A DNA stretch of 64,000 nucleotides from Thermoplasmatales archaeon (lineage in GTDB: Archaea; Thermoplasmatota; Thermoplasmata; Thermoplasmatales; Thermoplasmataceae). This document shows positions 1 to 10,526 of the stretch, piece after piece. The notes beneath the pieces are model-generated. The model saw only the letters and a list, made by a program, of their open reading frames with translations, had not been told where the DNA came from and did no database searches. Location of the stretch: NCBI GenBank assembly GCA_026127925.1, contig JAJSLM010000003.1, positions 62,001 to 126,000 on the forward strand, written 5' to 3'. The position numbers and the translations under genes were made by a program. Position 1 is the stretch's first letter. Every line of letters begins with the position of its first letter.

Positions 1-493
1 CAAGTCTAGACATTTTTAATCTATCAATAATAGAATAATGGATAATAACATTTTCTAAGACTCTTTCGATCTATCGAAGAATCGGTTCTCAGCGATGAAA
101 ACGAATCTTGGAAGGTGCAAATCGCGGTTTACTATTGATCACCTTGGTATGCAGCCTTTTACTAGCTTGGTTAAGCTTATTCTTTCAAAAAGAATTCCCA
201 GAAATACCACCTTCATGTCAGCATTTCCTGATGAATTCTATGGGTGGGTGCGAAAAAAAGTGTTTATATGCATCACGTTTCACTCCTCTTTATGATGCGG
301 CTAAATTTTGAGTCATTTTGCCTTTCAATAAAACTCAAACTGGGGGAAAAAATCCACCATCATTTTTCGCTTCAATTAAGAATAGTTTCGCAAATAATAC
401 TCCTCGTAAACCGATAAGTTGAAAAAAGTCTATATATAGTCCAAGCAATCTCGGTTAAAATTGGGAATAATTCCAATTACTCAAAAAATCTAG
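1..493. other. Leader region before EF-1A, no gene seen
   Basis: No protein-like reading frame or RNA gene is recognisable on either strand. The two short overlapping frames at 95-311 show no family resemblance. The right end carries the EF-1A promoter and leader. The left part is AT-rich and may hold the 3' flank of a gene outside the window. Confidence 0.5.
431..438 (+). promoter_or_regulatory. TATA box of the EF-1A operon
   Basis: The run TATATATA lies about 70 bases before the EF-1A ATG. Transcription would start near 458-462, leaving a leader of about 45 bases that carries the AGGTGA ribosome binding site at 492-497. The operon is therefore leadered, unlike many other genes in the window. 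Confidence 0.55.
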
Positions 494-505
494 GTGAAAT
501 GTAAA

Positions 506-1780
506 ATGGCACAGCAGAAACCACACATAAATTTGGTTACAATAGGACACGTTGATCATGGAAAATCCACACTTGTAGGGCGTCTGCTCTTCGAGCACGG
601 GGAGGTTCCACAGCACATTATCGACGAGTACAAGAAAGAAGCCGATGAGAAGGGAAAGGCGACATTCGAGTTCGCTTGGGTGATGGATCGCTTTAAGGAA
701 GAGAGAGAAAGAGGAGTTACAATCGATCTTGCCCATAGGAAATTCGAAACGTCAAAGTATTATTTTACGCTGATCGACGCTCCCGGCCACAGGGACTTTG
801 TTAAGAACATGATTACAGGGACAAGCCAGGCTGACGCTGCCATGCTTGTTGTGTCGGCAAGGGAAGGAGAGGGTGTAATGGCTCAGACAAGAGAACACGT
901 CTTCCTTTCCAGAACACTTGGCGTTCAGCAATTGATCGTTCTTATAAACAAGATGGATGCGACGCAGCCGCCATATTCGCAGAAGAGGTACGATGAGGTC
1001 AAGGCAGAGATAGAGAAATTGCTTAAATCTGTTGGATATAAAGACATTCCGATAATACCGATCAGCGGATACAAAGGCGACAATATTGTAAAGAAATCAG
1101 ATAACTTGAAATGGTTCAGTGGCCCTACACTTCTGGAAGCTCTTGATGCTCTGAAAGTTCCAGATAAACCAACAAACAAACCGTTGAGGCTCCCTGTTCA
1201 GGATGTTTATTCAATCACTGGTATCGGAACAGTTCCGGTAGGACGAATTGAGACTGGTATCCTTAAGGTTAACGATAAGGTCATATTTGAGCCAGCTGAC
1301 AAGCAGGGTGAAGTTAAATCAATAGAAATGCACCATGAACCTATGCAACAGGCCGAGCCTGGAGATAACGTAGGTTTTAACGTGAGGGGCATAGCAAAGA
1401 ACGACGTTAAGAGAGGAGACGTTTGCGGTGTTCTGTCGAGTCCACCCACGGTCGTCAAAGGATTCACAGCGCAGATCGTGGTCCTGAATCATCCGAGTGT
1501 GATAGCAGCAGGTTATAAGCCGGTCTTTCATGTCCATACAACCCAGATAGCGTGCCGCTTCGAGGAAATAGTAAAAACACTCAATCCCAAGGATGGAACA
1601 ACACTCAAGGATCATCCAGACTACATACAGACAGGTGACATTGCTATAGTTAAGATCGTTCCAGACAAGCCATTCGTAATAGAAAAGGTATCTGAATTCC
1701 CTCAGCTTGGAAGATTTGCTATTAGGGATATGGGTCAGACTGTCGCCGCCGGTCAATGCATTGACCTTGAAGTAAAATAA
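506..1780 (+). CDS. tuf: Translation elongation factor EF-1 alpha (aEF-1A)
   Basis: GTPase that delivers aminoacyl-tRNA to the ribosome. The first G-domain motif is GHVDHGKST near residue 15, followed by DAPGHRDF (G3) and NKMD (G4); beta-barrel domains 2 and 3 follow and end in [15 protein letters not shown], typical of the archaeal and eukaryotic factor. The 424-residue length is normal. The frame is open from a GTG at 494, but ATG 506 fits the family N-terminus ([10 protein letters not shown]) and has AGGTGA eight bases upstream, so it is preferred. It is the first gene of an operon with uS10, 11 bases downstream, and then EF-2. Confidence 0.97.
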   Translation: MAQQKPHINLVTIGHVDHGKSTLVGRLLFEHGEVPQHIIDEYKKEADEKGKATFEFAWVMDRFKEERERGVTIDLAHRKFETSKYYFTLIDAPGHRDFVKNMITGTSQADAAMLVVSAREGEGVMAQTREHVFLSRTLGVQQLIVLINKMDATQPPYSQKRYDEVKAEIEKLLKSVGYKDIPIIPISGYKGDNIVKKSDNLKWFSGPTLLEALDALKVPDKPTNKPLRLPVQDVYSITGIGTVPVGRIETGILKVNDKVIFEPADKQGEVKSIEMHHEPMQQAEPGDNVGFNVRGIAKNDVKRGDVCGVLSSPPTVVKGFTAQIVVLNHPSVIAAGYKPVFHVHTTQIACRFEEIVKTLNPKDGTTLKDHPDYIQTGDIAIVKIVPDKPFVIEKVSEFPQLGRFAIRDMGQTVAAGQCIDLEVK

Positions 1781-1791
1781 GGCGATTAATT

Positions 1792-2106
1792 ATGGCATCA
1801 TATAGTGCAAGGATTTCCTTGAGTGGTACAGAACATAACGTATTGGACCTAGTTTGCAACGAAATAAAGGGTATCGCAAGCAGAACGGGCGTCGAGATCC
1901 ATGGTCCGATTCCTCTCCCGACAAAGAGATTAGTTGTTCCGGTCAGGAAGAGCCCCGATGGAGAAGGCTCTTCTACGTGGGACAGATGGGAAATGAGAGT
2001 CCACAAGAGACTTATCGACGTCGATGCAGACGAAAGGACCCTGAGGCAACTGATGAGGATTCCAATTCCAGACGGTGTACAGATAGAAATACAGATCAAG
2101 TCATAG
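1792..2106 (+). CDS. rps10: Small ribosomal subunit protein uS10
   Basis: 104-residue protein of the 30S head. It has the archaeal/eukaryotic uS10 layout: an N-terminal beta strand ([10 protein letters not shown]), the loop segment [22 protein letters not shown], the [16 protein letters not shown] block and a C-terminal [13 protein letters not shown] strand. The EF-1A then uS10 gene order is a widespread archaeal arrangement. The start is ATG 1792, 11 bases after the EF-1A stop, and the two genes are probably cotranscribed. It has normal length with nothing missing. Confidence 0.97.
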   Translation: MASYSARISLSGTEHNVLDLVCNEIKGIASRTGVEIHGPIPLPTKRLVVPVRKSPDGEGSSTWDRWEMRVHKRLIDVDADERTLRQLMRIPIPDGVQIEIQIKS

Positions 2107-2144
2107 GTATTACACATTTTCAATTTTTAAGGAATGAATTGGGT

Positions 2145-4349
2145 ATGGGAAGAAAAGAAGACAATATTGCCAAGGCTATGAAACTTATCGAGCAACCCGA
2201 AAGAATCAGGAACATAGGCATAGCCGCGCATATAGACCACGGAAAAACGACACTTAGTGACAACCTTATTGCCGGAGCTGGCATGATGAGTGAAGACCTC
2301 GCAGGAAAACAGCTGATGCTTGACTACGACGAGCAGGAGCAGGCACGTGGCATAACGATCAACGCTGCCGTTGCTTCTATGGTTCATGATTCTGAAGGGA
2401 AGGAATATTTGATCAATCTCATAGATACGCCGGGTCATGTTGACTTTGGTGGTGACGTTACAAGAGCAATGCGTGCTGTCGATGGTGCAGTCATAGTTGT
2501 AGATTCCGTAGAAGGTGTTATGCCGCAGACGGAAACCGTAGTTAGACAGGCTCTCAAGGAACGCGTAAAGCCGATACTCTTTATCAATAAGGTTGACAGG
2601 CTCATAAACGAGCTGAAGCTGAATGCGGACGAGATGCAGAAACGCTTCGTTAAGATCATTACGGACGTCAACAGGCTGATAACAAAGTATTCGCATCCTG
2701 AGTTCGGGAACGACTGGCAACTGAATGTGCAGAACGGAAAAGTCATCTTCGGATCCGCATATAATAACTGGGCTATATCGGTCCCAGCAATGGCTCTGTA
2801 TAAGATATCATTCAAGGATATTGTTGATCTTGTAAGGGACGGAAAGCAAAAGGAACTTGCAAAAAAAGCACAACTGCATCGTGTTCTTCTTGACGCTGTT
2901 ATCAAACATCTTCCGAATCCAAAGGAAGCCCAGAAGTACAGAATTCCGCAGATCTGGAAAGGGGATCTTGATTCGGACTTGGGAAAAGCAATGCTAGGTT
3001 GCAGACATGATAGTGCGGTAAGCGTAATGATTACAAAGATAATCGTCGACCCGCACGCAGGTGAAATAGCCGTTGGCAGGGTATTCAGTGGGACAATTGT
3101 AAAAGGAAGCGAACTGTATATATCCGGTCAGGGAAGCACTAAATACAAGATCCAGATGTTATCTATGATGGTGGGTCCGGATAGAATACCGGTGGATGAG
3201 ATAGCCGCAGGAAACATAGCAGCAATGGTTGGTCTCAAGGCTGCCATGGCGGGATCCAGCGTCTCGTCACTTCCGGATATGGAGCCATTCGAACCGATGG
3301 TGCATTATTCTGAACCAGTCGTGACGCTTGCTATAGAGGCAAAGCATACCGCGGATTTACCGAAATTGATCGATGTCCTCCGAAGTGTTTCAAAGGCTGA
3401 CCCGTCGATTCAGGTGGATATAAATCAGGAGACCGGCGAGCACCTTATTTCTGGTATGGGGGAACTTCATCTAGAGATTACGCTTTACAGAATCAGGAAC
3501 GATTATAAGGTTGATGTAACAACTTCCGATCCGATCGTTGTATACAGGGAAACAGTTGAGCATAAAGGTGGTCCGTTTGAAGGGAAGTCGCCGAATAAGC
3601 ACAACCGGTTTTATTTTGAAGTCGAACCTCTCCCACCTGCGGTCATAGATCTGATAAAGGAAGGCACGATACCTCAGGGTTCACGTTTCAAGGACAAAAA
3701 GGTAATAACAGACCTGCTTGAGAAAGCTGGATTGAGCAGGGAAGAAGCACGTGGTTTAGAGGCAGTTAGTGGAGACAATCTTATGGTTGACGTGACAAAG
3801 GGAATACAGTACCTCGATGAAACCATGGAACTCCTTATAGATTCATTCGATGAGGTCATGGCAAGAGGCCCGCTCGCAAACGAGAAGGTTTACGGTGTTA
3901 AGGCAAGGCTCGTTGATGCCAAGCTACACGAGGACAGTATCCACAGGGGACCCGCACAGGTTATCCCCGCGGGTAGAAACTCAATATACGGAGCTATGAC
4001 ACAAGGCGAAAGGATCCTTATGGAGCCGATACAGAAGGTTTACATCAATGTTCCGCAGGAAGTTATGGGATCGGTCACGAACGAATTGCAACAGAGACGG
4101 GGAGTAATAGAAGAAATGAACCAGGAAGGAGACGAGATAATCGTTTCTGCAAGGGTCCCGGTTGCTGATATGTTCGGCTTTGCTTCCGCGATAAGGAGCG
4201 CCACCGGCGGTAAGGTTCTATGGAATTCCGAGAACTCCGGGTACCAGAAGGTTCCCCGCGAGCTTCAACCTGAGATAGTCGGAAAGATAAGGGAACGCAA
4301 GGGCCTGAAGCCAGAACCATACGATGAAGCCTATTACGCTTCCATGTAA
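2145..4349 (+). CDS. fusA: Translation elongation factor EF-2
   Basis: Ribosomal translocase GTPase of 734 residues, the usual archaeal length. G-domain motifs include AAHIDHGKTT, IDTPGHVDF and INKVDR. Domain IV has the segment IHRGPAQVIPAGR, whose His is the site of diphthamide modification in archaea and eukaryotes. The frame is open from 1854, inside uS10, but that extension encodes out-of-frame uS10 sequence; ATG 2145 gives the family N-terminus MGRKEDNIAKAM and lies 38 bases after the uS10 stop with a purine-rich AAGGA upstream. It is probably the last gene of the operon, because a TATA box and new gene follow. Confidence 0.96.
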   Translation: MGRKEDNIAKAMKLIEQPERIRNIGIAAHIDHGKTTLSDNLIAGAGMMSEDLAGKQLMLDYDEQEQARGITINAAVASMVHDSEGKEYLINLIDTPGHVDFGGDVTRAMRAVDGAVIVVDSVEGVMPQTETVVRQALKERVKPILFINKVDRLINELKLNADEMQKRFVKIITDVNRLITKYSHPEFGNDWQLNVQNGKVIFGSAYNNWAISVPAMALYKISFKDIVDLVRDGKQKELAKKAQLHRVLLDAVIKHLPNPKEAQKYRIPQIWKGDLDSDLGKAMLGCRHDSAVSVMITKIIVDPHAGEIAVGRVFSGTIVKGSELYISGQGSTKYKIQMLSMMVGPDRIPVDEIAAGNIAAMVGLKAAMAGSSVSSLPDMEPFEPMVHYSEPVVTLAIEAKHTADLPKLIDVLRSVSKADPSIQVDINQETGEHLISGMGELHLEITLYRIRNDYKVDVTTSDPIVVYRETVEHKGGPFEGKSPNKHNRFYFEVEPLPPAVIDLIKEGTIPQGSRFKDKKVITDLLEKAGLSREEARGLEAVSGDNLMVDVTKGIQYLDETMELLIDSFDEVMARGPLANEKVYGVKARLVDAKLHEDSIHRGPAQVIPAGRNSIYGAMTQGERILMEPIQKVYINVPQEVMGSVTNELQQRRGVIEEMNQEGDEIIVSARVPVADMFGFASAIRSATGGKVLWNSENSGYQKVPRELQPEIVGKIRERKGLKPEPYDEAYYASM

Positions 4350-4381
4350 GTTCTGCAACATAATTTTTCAACACAAACATC

Positions 4382-4387
4382 TTTAAA
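4382..4387 (+). promoter_or_regulatory. TATA box of the DedA gene
   Basis: TTTAAA is centred about 25 bases before ATG 4410, with no ribosome binding site between them, as expected for a leaderless transcript. Confidence 0.5.
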
Positions 4388-4409
4388 CAACTTTTATTTT
4401 CCCTTTTAA

Positions 4410-5057
4410 ATGAGTTTCATTGAATCCATACTTAGCCTTCTTCATGCCTCATCCTCCCTCGTTACCGAGATAGTATCGAAGTACGGTTATGAGGGGATAT
4501 TTGGATTGATGCTTCTTGAATCCGCCTCTCTGCCGATCCCCAGCGAGATAATAATGCCCATTGCTGGGTATTACTCAAAGATAGGTGTTTTGAATCCATT
4601 TCTTGCCTTTACCATGGCAGTTATTGGCGGATTGATCGGGATGGCCGTAGATTATTACATTGCCTACGGAATTGGAAAAGAAGTTGTTTACAAGCATCTG
4701 GCCTGGTTTCACATAAAGAAGGAGAGCCTCGATGCGTTCGATAGATGGTTCGTTGTAAATGGACCTGCTGCAGTTTTGATAATAAGGCTGATCCCGGGAA
4801 TCCGCGGACTTATAAGTTTCCCTGCTGGGTTTGCGAAAATGCCGTTGAAAAAATTCTTTCTCTATTCTTTCATCGGTACTTTTGTCTGGGACATTGTCCT
4901 CTTCACTCTTGGGTTTTACGCGCTCTCATACGCTCTCGAGGGACATCATGTCTACATACTCTTTGCAATAATTGCTGCAGTGGCGATAGTGATGTATCTT
5001 GCGTATTATTTCACTATGAAGAGAGTTTCCAGGGCAAAGGAGGATGGGACATCCTGA
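4410..5057 (+). CDS. DedA / SNARE-associated family membrane protein
   Basis: 215-residue integral membrane protein of the DedA family, whose members act as lipid flippases or in membrane homeostasis. Diagnostic segments are the ESASLPIPSEIIMPIAGYY block near residue 36, the re-entrant-loop region with LIIRLIPGIRGLISFPAGFAKMP (residues about 122-146), and four to five hydrophobic segments, the last at about 178-200. Start ATG 4410 has a TATA box at the leaderless distance. No neighbour clearly shares its role. The family call is firm; the transported lipid is unknown. Confidence 0.9.
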   Translation: MSFIESILSLLHASSSLVTEIVSKYGYEGIFGLMLLESASLPIPSEIIMPIAGYYSKIGVLNPFLAFTMAVIGGLIGMAVDYYIAYGIGKEVVYKHLAWFHIKKESLDAFDRWFVVNGPAAVLIIRLIPGIRGLISFPAGFAKMPLKKFFLYSFIGTFVWDIVLFTLGFYALSYALEGHHVYILFAIIAAVAIVMYLAYYFTMKRVSRAKEDGTS

Positions 5058-5272
5058 GACAATCATTTTCACAATACTCTTTTGCTTCATGTTTTGTCAG
5101 AAAACAGGCAGTTGTATTTTTTAGCCGATACCGGATGCAGATTTTAATTACGAATTAAGTGATATAAAGGATCTCTTTTTAAATTATAGATCCCCACAAT
5201 TGTTCATTCATACATAATTTAAGCACACATATGGAAAGAGATTAATATAACCATTCCTATTTTCAGCTTGAA

Positions 5273-5995
5273 ATGAGAGAAGAGAAAGCAGATCTAAGTA
5301 TCATCCTGGCTACATACAATGAAATATATAACCTTCCAGAACTGGTAAGCCGTATTGAGAATTCCGTTACAATTCCATACGAGTTAATTTTCGTGGATGA
5401 CGGAAGCACAGACGGAACGAGGGAATTCATTATGGATTACTGTGAGAATCACAATGCAAAATACATATTTGGTAACAAGAAAAGGGGTACCCTTCTGGCA
5501 AGGTACAAAGGAATCATTGTTTCCAATTCCAAATATCTAATTATCATGGATTCGGATTTGCAACACCCACCGGAAAAAATAATGGACATGTATAAAAAAT
5601 TGGAGGAAGGGTATGATTTCGTCAGCGCATCAAGATACATGGAAGGTGGTTCGCCGGGTGACAGAAAGGCTCTCAGGGGCGTTATATCACGTGGTGCGAC
5701 ATTCATGGCAAGACATTTTCTTCGATCTGTAAATCAGTTATCGGATCCGTTATCTAATTTCATCGCCTTCAGAAAGGATCTTAAGGTACAAATTTTTGAT
5801 AACTGGGTAGGGTATGAGATTCCAATGCTGATCATGTCGTCTAATGCGAAATTAAGTATAGCAGAAATACCGTTTCAGTTCAAGGAAAGGGATCACGGAG
5901 AGAGTAAACTGACAAAAACGCCAGCTTTCTTCGTGTGGTACTTTATGGAGTTGATCAGGTACAGAAAACTCGAAGGCATTATCCGAAAGCGATAA
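5273..5995 (+). CDS. Family 2 glycosyltransferase, dolichol-phosphate mannose synthase type
   Basis: 240-residue soluble GT2 enzyme. It shows the nucleotide-binding segment FVDDGSTDGT near residue 40, the metal-binding DSDLQHPPE near residue 95 (DxD type), and the FKERDHGESKL segment near residue 205 that is characteristic of polyprenyl-phosphate sugar synthases such as DPM1. It probably loads a sugar from a nucleotide donor onto a dolichyl phosphate at the cytoplasmic membrane face, supplying N-glycosylation of the many surface proteins in this window. No C-terminal membrane segment is present. AATATA at 5243-5248, about 27 bases before ATG 5273, suggests a leaderless mRNA. Confidence 0.85.
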   Translation: MREEKADLSIILATYNEIYNLPELVSRIENSVTIPYELIFVDDGSTDGTREFIMDYCENHNAKYIFGNKKRGTLLARYKGIIVSNSKYLIIMDSDLQHPPEKIMDMYKKLEEGYDFVSASRYMEGGSPGDRKALRGVISRGATFMARHFLRSVNQLSDPLSNFIAFRKDLKVQIFDNWVGYEIPMLIMSSNAKLSIAEIPFQFKERDHGESKLTKTPAFFVWYFMELIRYRKLEGIIRKR

Positions 5996-6181
5996 GATCT
6001 CAAATACATCTGATGAATCTTTTATGTATCGTTTATCTGGTTGGTAAAATTATTACTGGCACAAATATTGTATTAAAAAAAGTTAATTCTAACCTCAGGA
6101 TAACCATGATGTAAATGGCTCTCGGGAATAAGGGAAAAAATCTGCAATAAATCCGATGCTTAAATTGTTTCGAGGTGTGGT

Positions 6182-7066
6182 ATGAGAATAAAAACCATGG
6201 TTTATGGAATATATCCAAAGAACGAGAATTTGAGGAAGAAGCTCAGTCAATGGGAAAGAGACATCATTTCTGGTAAAGAAATTTGTGAGGCTATAGACAG
6301 TGAGAAGAGGCGCATATATGAATTATTTCAGGACAACGGAATAACCTATTATACGGATCCACTCCTCAACTGGTATGATATATTCCGGCCACTTGCCTTG
6401 AGCATGGAGGGAATAGAACTTGGACCTCTCACTCGTTACCTTGAAACAAACACTTTTTATCGCAAACCCATTGTAGAATCTGTAGGCGGTATCCAGGCAG
6501 ATCCAAAGGATTTCTTCGAACTGAAGGAGAATCCGCCTCTTCCACTATTCAATCTTGACAAAAATGCATCCCTGTTTTTTCCATCCCCGTACACATTTTT
6601 CAAGATGTCTATAGTCCCGGATGAATTAGATTTTTTAAAGTTCTCCCGTTCAATTCTTGATAATTATGCAAAGATCGCGCGAGTTTTCGGAATTCAAAAA
6701 ATAGTCCTCTTTGAGTCTGTTCCATATGGCAATGACGATATATCGTTCTTATCTGATTTTGCAAGAAATTTTTCTTTGACGCTCATAACAACTGGCAATC
6801 TGGGCGAGAATAACTTTAAAAAATTCGATTCCAGATTAGAATCAGTAATCACAGATACTGAATACCTGGATGTTGCACAAGCGCACTCTCGAGTTCCGGG
6901 TGTAAAATTTATTGATGCTCACAAAACTGCTATGGAAAAAGCCGATGGACTGAAGAATTTTGAGAACTATGACGATTTGATACTGACTACAAACGATTAC
7001 CTGGATTTCCTCCCCGAATCCATAGCTAATTCCAAGGTGGAGCTTCTGGGAACGGCAGGTGATTGA
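6182..7066 (+). CDS. MetE-family protein resembling the N-terminal half of cobalamin-independent methionine synthase
   Basis: 294 residues. The start resembles the MetE barrel (MVYGIYPKNENLRKKLSQWE, then DPLLNWYDIFRPLA near residue 59, compare the family's TD(G)xxxWxDxxRP). It lacks the zinc-ligand pattern H-x-C...C seen in the next gene, so it is probably a non-catalytic or substrate-binding partner. Start ATG 6182 is preceded by GAGGTG at about 6172-6177. Its stop overlaps the start region of the catalytic partner, implying translational coupling. In Bacteria both halves form one protein; in many archaea only the C-terminal half exists, so a separate N-half homologue next door is informative. 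Confidence 0.7.
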   Translation: MRIKTMVYGIYPKNENLRKKLSQWERDIISGKEICEAIDSEKRRIYELFQDNGITYYTDPLLNWYDIFRPLALSMEGIELGPLTRYLETNTFYRKPIVESVGGIQADPKDFFELKENPPLPLFNLDKNASLFFPSPYTFFKMSIVPDELDFLKFSRSILDNYAKIARVFGIQKIVLFESVPYGNDDISFLSDFARNFSLTLITTGNLGENNFKKFDSRLESVITDTEYLDVAQAHSRVPGVKFIDAHKTAMEKADGLKNFENYDDLILTTNDYLDFLPESIANSKVELLGTAGD

Positions 7067-7067
7067 A

Positions 7068-8108
7068 TTGGCCGGACTCATTACACAGGAAATCGGGAGT
7101 TTTAGGAAGCCGCTTTATCTTTCAAAGGTTTTTCACAAGATTTATGGTACCCCTGAATTTGAGGAGCTTGCACGAAAGGCTACGGTTGAAACGCTCTCGG
7201 TATTTGATGAAGTTGGTATGGATAACATTGGTGTTGGAGGGGAGATGTTTCGGTGGGAAATGTATGAACACCTGGCTGATAAACTTAGTGGGATCAAGTT
7301 CTATGGCATGGTCAGATCCTTTGATAATCGTTATTATAAGAAAGGGAGTGTAGTAAGCGAGCTTGAAAGGTCTCGCCCCTTTCATCTGGACGAGGTGGAA
7401 TTTGTTGCAAGATCGTCTAGAAAACCAATGAAGGTACCGGTGACCGGTCCCTATACTATGATGGACTGGTCCTTCAATGACTTTTATTCAAATAGGCGCG
7501 AACTCGCAATGGAATTTGCACGAGTCATAAATGAGGAACTTCAGGCAATACAGAACGTGTGGGATAAGGTTTCTAATGGAAGAAAGCTGGAAATTCAAAT
7601 AGACGAGCCGGCTGCCACCACTCATCCATCAGAAATGGATCTCGTTGTGGAATCTATTAACCGAAGTGTTAGCGGAATCTCAGCAGAAAAGAGTTTGCAT
7701 GTCTGCTACAGCACGGATTATCGCCTAGTCTACGACAAGATGCCGGAGCTAGATATTGATGGATACAATCTGGAATACGCAAACAGGGACACGATAAACC
7801 CTGGAACGGATGATGAAGAACGCGTAGGATACCAGGACATAAAATATTTTGCGGCTGTCAATGAGACATTATCGGCAAAGAAGTTTCTGGGTGTCGGCGT
7901 TACTGATGTTCATACCGACTTTATTGAACCGGTGAAACTCATAGAAGATCGAATAAATTACGCGCTTGGAATCATAAGTGATCCGGAAATAATGAGGATA
8001 AATCCCGATTGCGGTTTGAGGACTCGTAGCCGGGAAATAGGGAAAGAAAAGTTACGAAACATGATAACGGCAAGAAATAATCTTTCGAAATCGAGATATC
8101 AACGATGA
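7068..8108 (+). CDS. metE: Cobalamin-independent methionine synthase, catalytic (C-terminal type) protein
   Basis: About 346 residues, the archaeal core MetE length. Transfers a methyl group to homocysteine to make methionine. Zinc ligands are visible: HVC in SLHVCYST near residue 207-209 and the late Cys in NPDCGLRTRS near residue 310, plus an acidic GYNLEYAN segment between them. The N-terminus AGLITQEIGSFRKP is the typical substrate-binding start. TTG 7068 is chosen because AGGTGA at 7057-7062 sits five bases upstream; GTG 7059 in the same frame is the alternative. It overlaps or abuts the preceding MetE-like gene and the pair is one operon. The methyl donor (methyl-pterin or methylcobalamin) cannot be read from sequence. 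Confidence 0.87.
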   Translation: MAGLITQEIGSFRKPLYLSKVFHKIYGTPEFEELARKATVETLSVFDEVGMDNIGVGGEMFRWEMYEHLADKLSGIKFYGMVRSFDNRYYKKGSVVSELERSRPFHLDEVEFVARSSRKPMKVPVTGPYTMMDWSFNDFYSNRRELAMEFARVINEELQAIQNVWDKVSNGRKLEIQIDEPAATTHPSEMDLVVESINRSVSGISAEKSLHVCYSTDYRLVYDKMPELDIDGYNLEYANRDTINPGTDDEERVGYQDIKYFAAVNETLSAKKFLGVGVTDVHTDFIEPVKLIEDRINYALGIISDPEIMRINPDCGLRTRSREIGKEKLRNMITARNNLSKSRYQR

Positions 8109-8577
<469 letters not shown>

Positions 8578-10467
8578 ATGGCAGAATCGAGTAAAGACAA
8601 ACCGCCAATATCAAAGTCTTTAAAGATTGTTGCCATAGTTCTTGCTGCCATCATAGTAGTGTCATTCTTCACATACTATGAAGTGTCCAGAACGGTACCT
8701 TCTAAAAAAGAATCGTCAAGGATAGTAGGTTACCTTGGCCCTAAGGTTGACGTAATGGTCAATAATGGAAAACCCTTTCTCAACAATAATACAACGATTA
8801 ATGTTCAGATGTTCTTTCCAGTTCCTGCATCTTTCAGGGATTCTCTATACGGATATAATGTATCAACGTCTAATCAGTCAAGCAACGGTGCTGACGACAT
8901 GGTTTTAAACGTAACTTTGACACCGGAAAACAACACAAGTTCATTCTTTATGAATCCAACATTCAACAATATAACAAATGAATGGAGAGACCTTTTTTTC
9001 AAATATGAAGGTATTAATTATCCATCCTTAACAGTTGAGGCTCTCAAAACTGTTGTTGACAATGGAACGGCAAAGATATTCCAGTACTACAACAATTTTC
9101 CTTTCAATCCAGCAATGCAGGGGATGACACATTTCAACATAACAAAGAATGTGACGCCTGTACTATCGTCATATCTTAAAGGTACACAATTAAATTTATC
9201 CCGATTTAGCAGCTTATATATTTCAGATATTAACTTTACCCTTAATCTTACCTTCCCTTCGCAGCCAATCCAGACAGTAATTATGGATAATGCGTCATCT
9301 TATGCGGTTTCTCATTCCGATCTAAGTTCACCCCTTGTAAATCCCTTATGCAGTGGAAAAGAGGAACTGATAACGAGATACGTTACCGAAACCGTGAACA
9401 CACTTAAGCACACAGAAACATTCTATTATATACTTCCTCTCGGAGGTATTCACATTGGCAGAAGGGCGGATGATGGAAATTCCCAGGTGGTTTTTGGAGG
9501 TTCAATTTTTGTATTGAACGGCACAATAGGTCTTAATTCAAACCAGGTCTACGTTTCGAGTTCAGGCGAGGAATCCACTACAATGTCTACGTCCCCCTCT
9601 TTCATGCACGTTGTTAGTATCAATGTCTCTGCAAGCGGAAATGCAACGAGTACTGTGCCGACAAAGATATCAGAAATCTTAGGAGATAATAGTTCAAATG
9701 CTATGAACCGCACGACTGCGTTTGTAGGGATTCAGGGGGCTGAATACCAGTTCTCGCACTACGTCAGGAATACATATACTTATAAACTTACATACCAATA
9801 CATATATCCGAATTGTCTGTACCTCATATCCGATACACTGGTTTCAGCGATTTATGATGGAAATTCTACAATCGGAGAGATAATAAACATAAATTCAACA
9901 GCCGGGATTCAGATAACGGCCGAAGATGTCCCTATACCTGTGGCGTGGACAGTGCAACATGCACTTCTGCAATTCAGTAACGGTACAATACAACTTAAAA
10001 CAAAAGGGAACGGCGAGGCTTATCAGTCAAGTACACTCTGGGCAATTACATCCGGATGGACAAACGCGACAAATGGTCTTAAGAAAACAGCAGAAGCAAT
10101 GAAATTATTCTATTCTTTTTCTTCTCCTCTCTCACTGGGTTTGGCTGTCGTGGACGGTATTGCTGCTGTAAATGAGCTTGATTTGGGAGAACGTGCTGTG
10201 ATCGCGGAATCTCTCAGCCTTATAGCATCTACTATAGGCCTTGCTGCAACAATTTTGAATCAATTTTCTTCCATCAGTTTTATTGACAGTACTCAATATC
10301 CTGGTGGTACGATTTACTCCTTTAACAATTACAATCAAATAGATAACGGCTCAAACTACACGATGCCTCTTTACGAAAGCTCTTATTCAGTAACCTTCAC
10401 AGTGCAAGGAAGCGAGTATTCTTTTTACGCCCCTGAAAACTACTATAACGCCACAGAGATTTCCTAA
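8578..10467 (+). CDS. Large surface protein with one N-terminal membrane anchor
   Basis: 629 residues, family not recognised. A short basic N-terminus (about 16 residues) precedes a hydrophobic segment KIVAIVLAAIIVVSFFTYY (about 16-34), which fits a signal-anchor. The rest is rich in Ser, Thr, Asn and Tyr with many N-x-S/T sequons, typical of exported glycoproteins of acidophilic Thermoplasmatales. A second, moderately hydrophobic stretch lies near residues 510-565 (LGLAVVDGIAAVN..., SLIASTIGLAATILNQF) and may be a membrane-interacting or fusion-like helix. No catalytic motif was recognised. It is a single gene: a decayed transposase follows. The promoter is the AT microsatellite. Confidence 0.75.
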   Translation: MAESSKDKPPISKSLKIVAIVLAAIIVVSFFTYYEVSRTVPSKKESSRIVGYLGPKVDVMVNNGKPFLNNNTTINVQMFFPVPASFRDSLYGYNVSTSNQSSNGADDMVLNVTLTPENNTSSFFMNPTFNNITNEWRDLFFKYEGINYPSLTVEALKTVVDNGTAKIFQYYNNFPFNPAMQGMTHFNITKNVTPVLSSYLKGTQLNLSRFSSLYISDINFTLNLTFPSQPIQTVIMDNASSYAVSHSDLSSPLVNPLCSGKEELITRYVTETVNTLKHTETFYYILPLGGIHIGRRADDGNSQVVFGGSIFVLNGTIGLNSNQVYVSSSGEESTTMSTSPSFMHVVSINVSASGNATSTVPTKISEILGDNSSNAMNRTTAFVGIQGAEYQFSHYVRNTYTYKLTYQYIYPNCLYLISDTLVSAIYDGNSTIGEIININSTAGIQITAEDVPIPVAWTVQHALLQFSNGTIQLKTKGNGEAYQSSTLWAITSGWTNATNGLKKTAEAMKLFYSFSSPLSLGLAVVDGIAAVNELDLGERAVIAESLSLIASTIGLAATILNQFSSISFIDSTQYPGGTIYSFNNYNQIDNGSNYTMPLYESSYSVTFTVQGSEYSFYAPENYYNATEIS

Positions 10468-10526
10468 TTTTTCTCATCTCGGTCATAATTATAACCTTAA
10501 CTCCTCAATTTTCTAGGACATAAGTC

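Noticed and set aside
95-311. Two overlapping short frames before EF-1A
   Set aside because: No family resemblance, no ribosome site or TATA box, and they overlap each other in different frames.
1854-2144. N-terminal extension of the EF-2 reading frame by 97 codons
   Set aside because: It lies inside uS10 in another frame, its translation is charged low-complexity sequence unlike EF-2, and ATG 2145 gives the normal family start.
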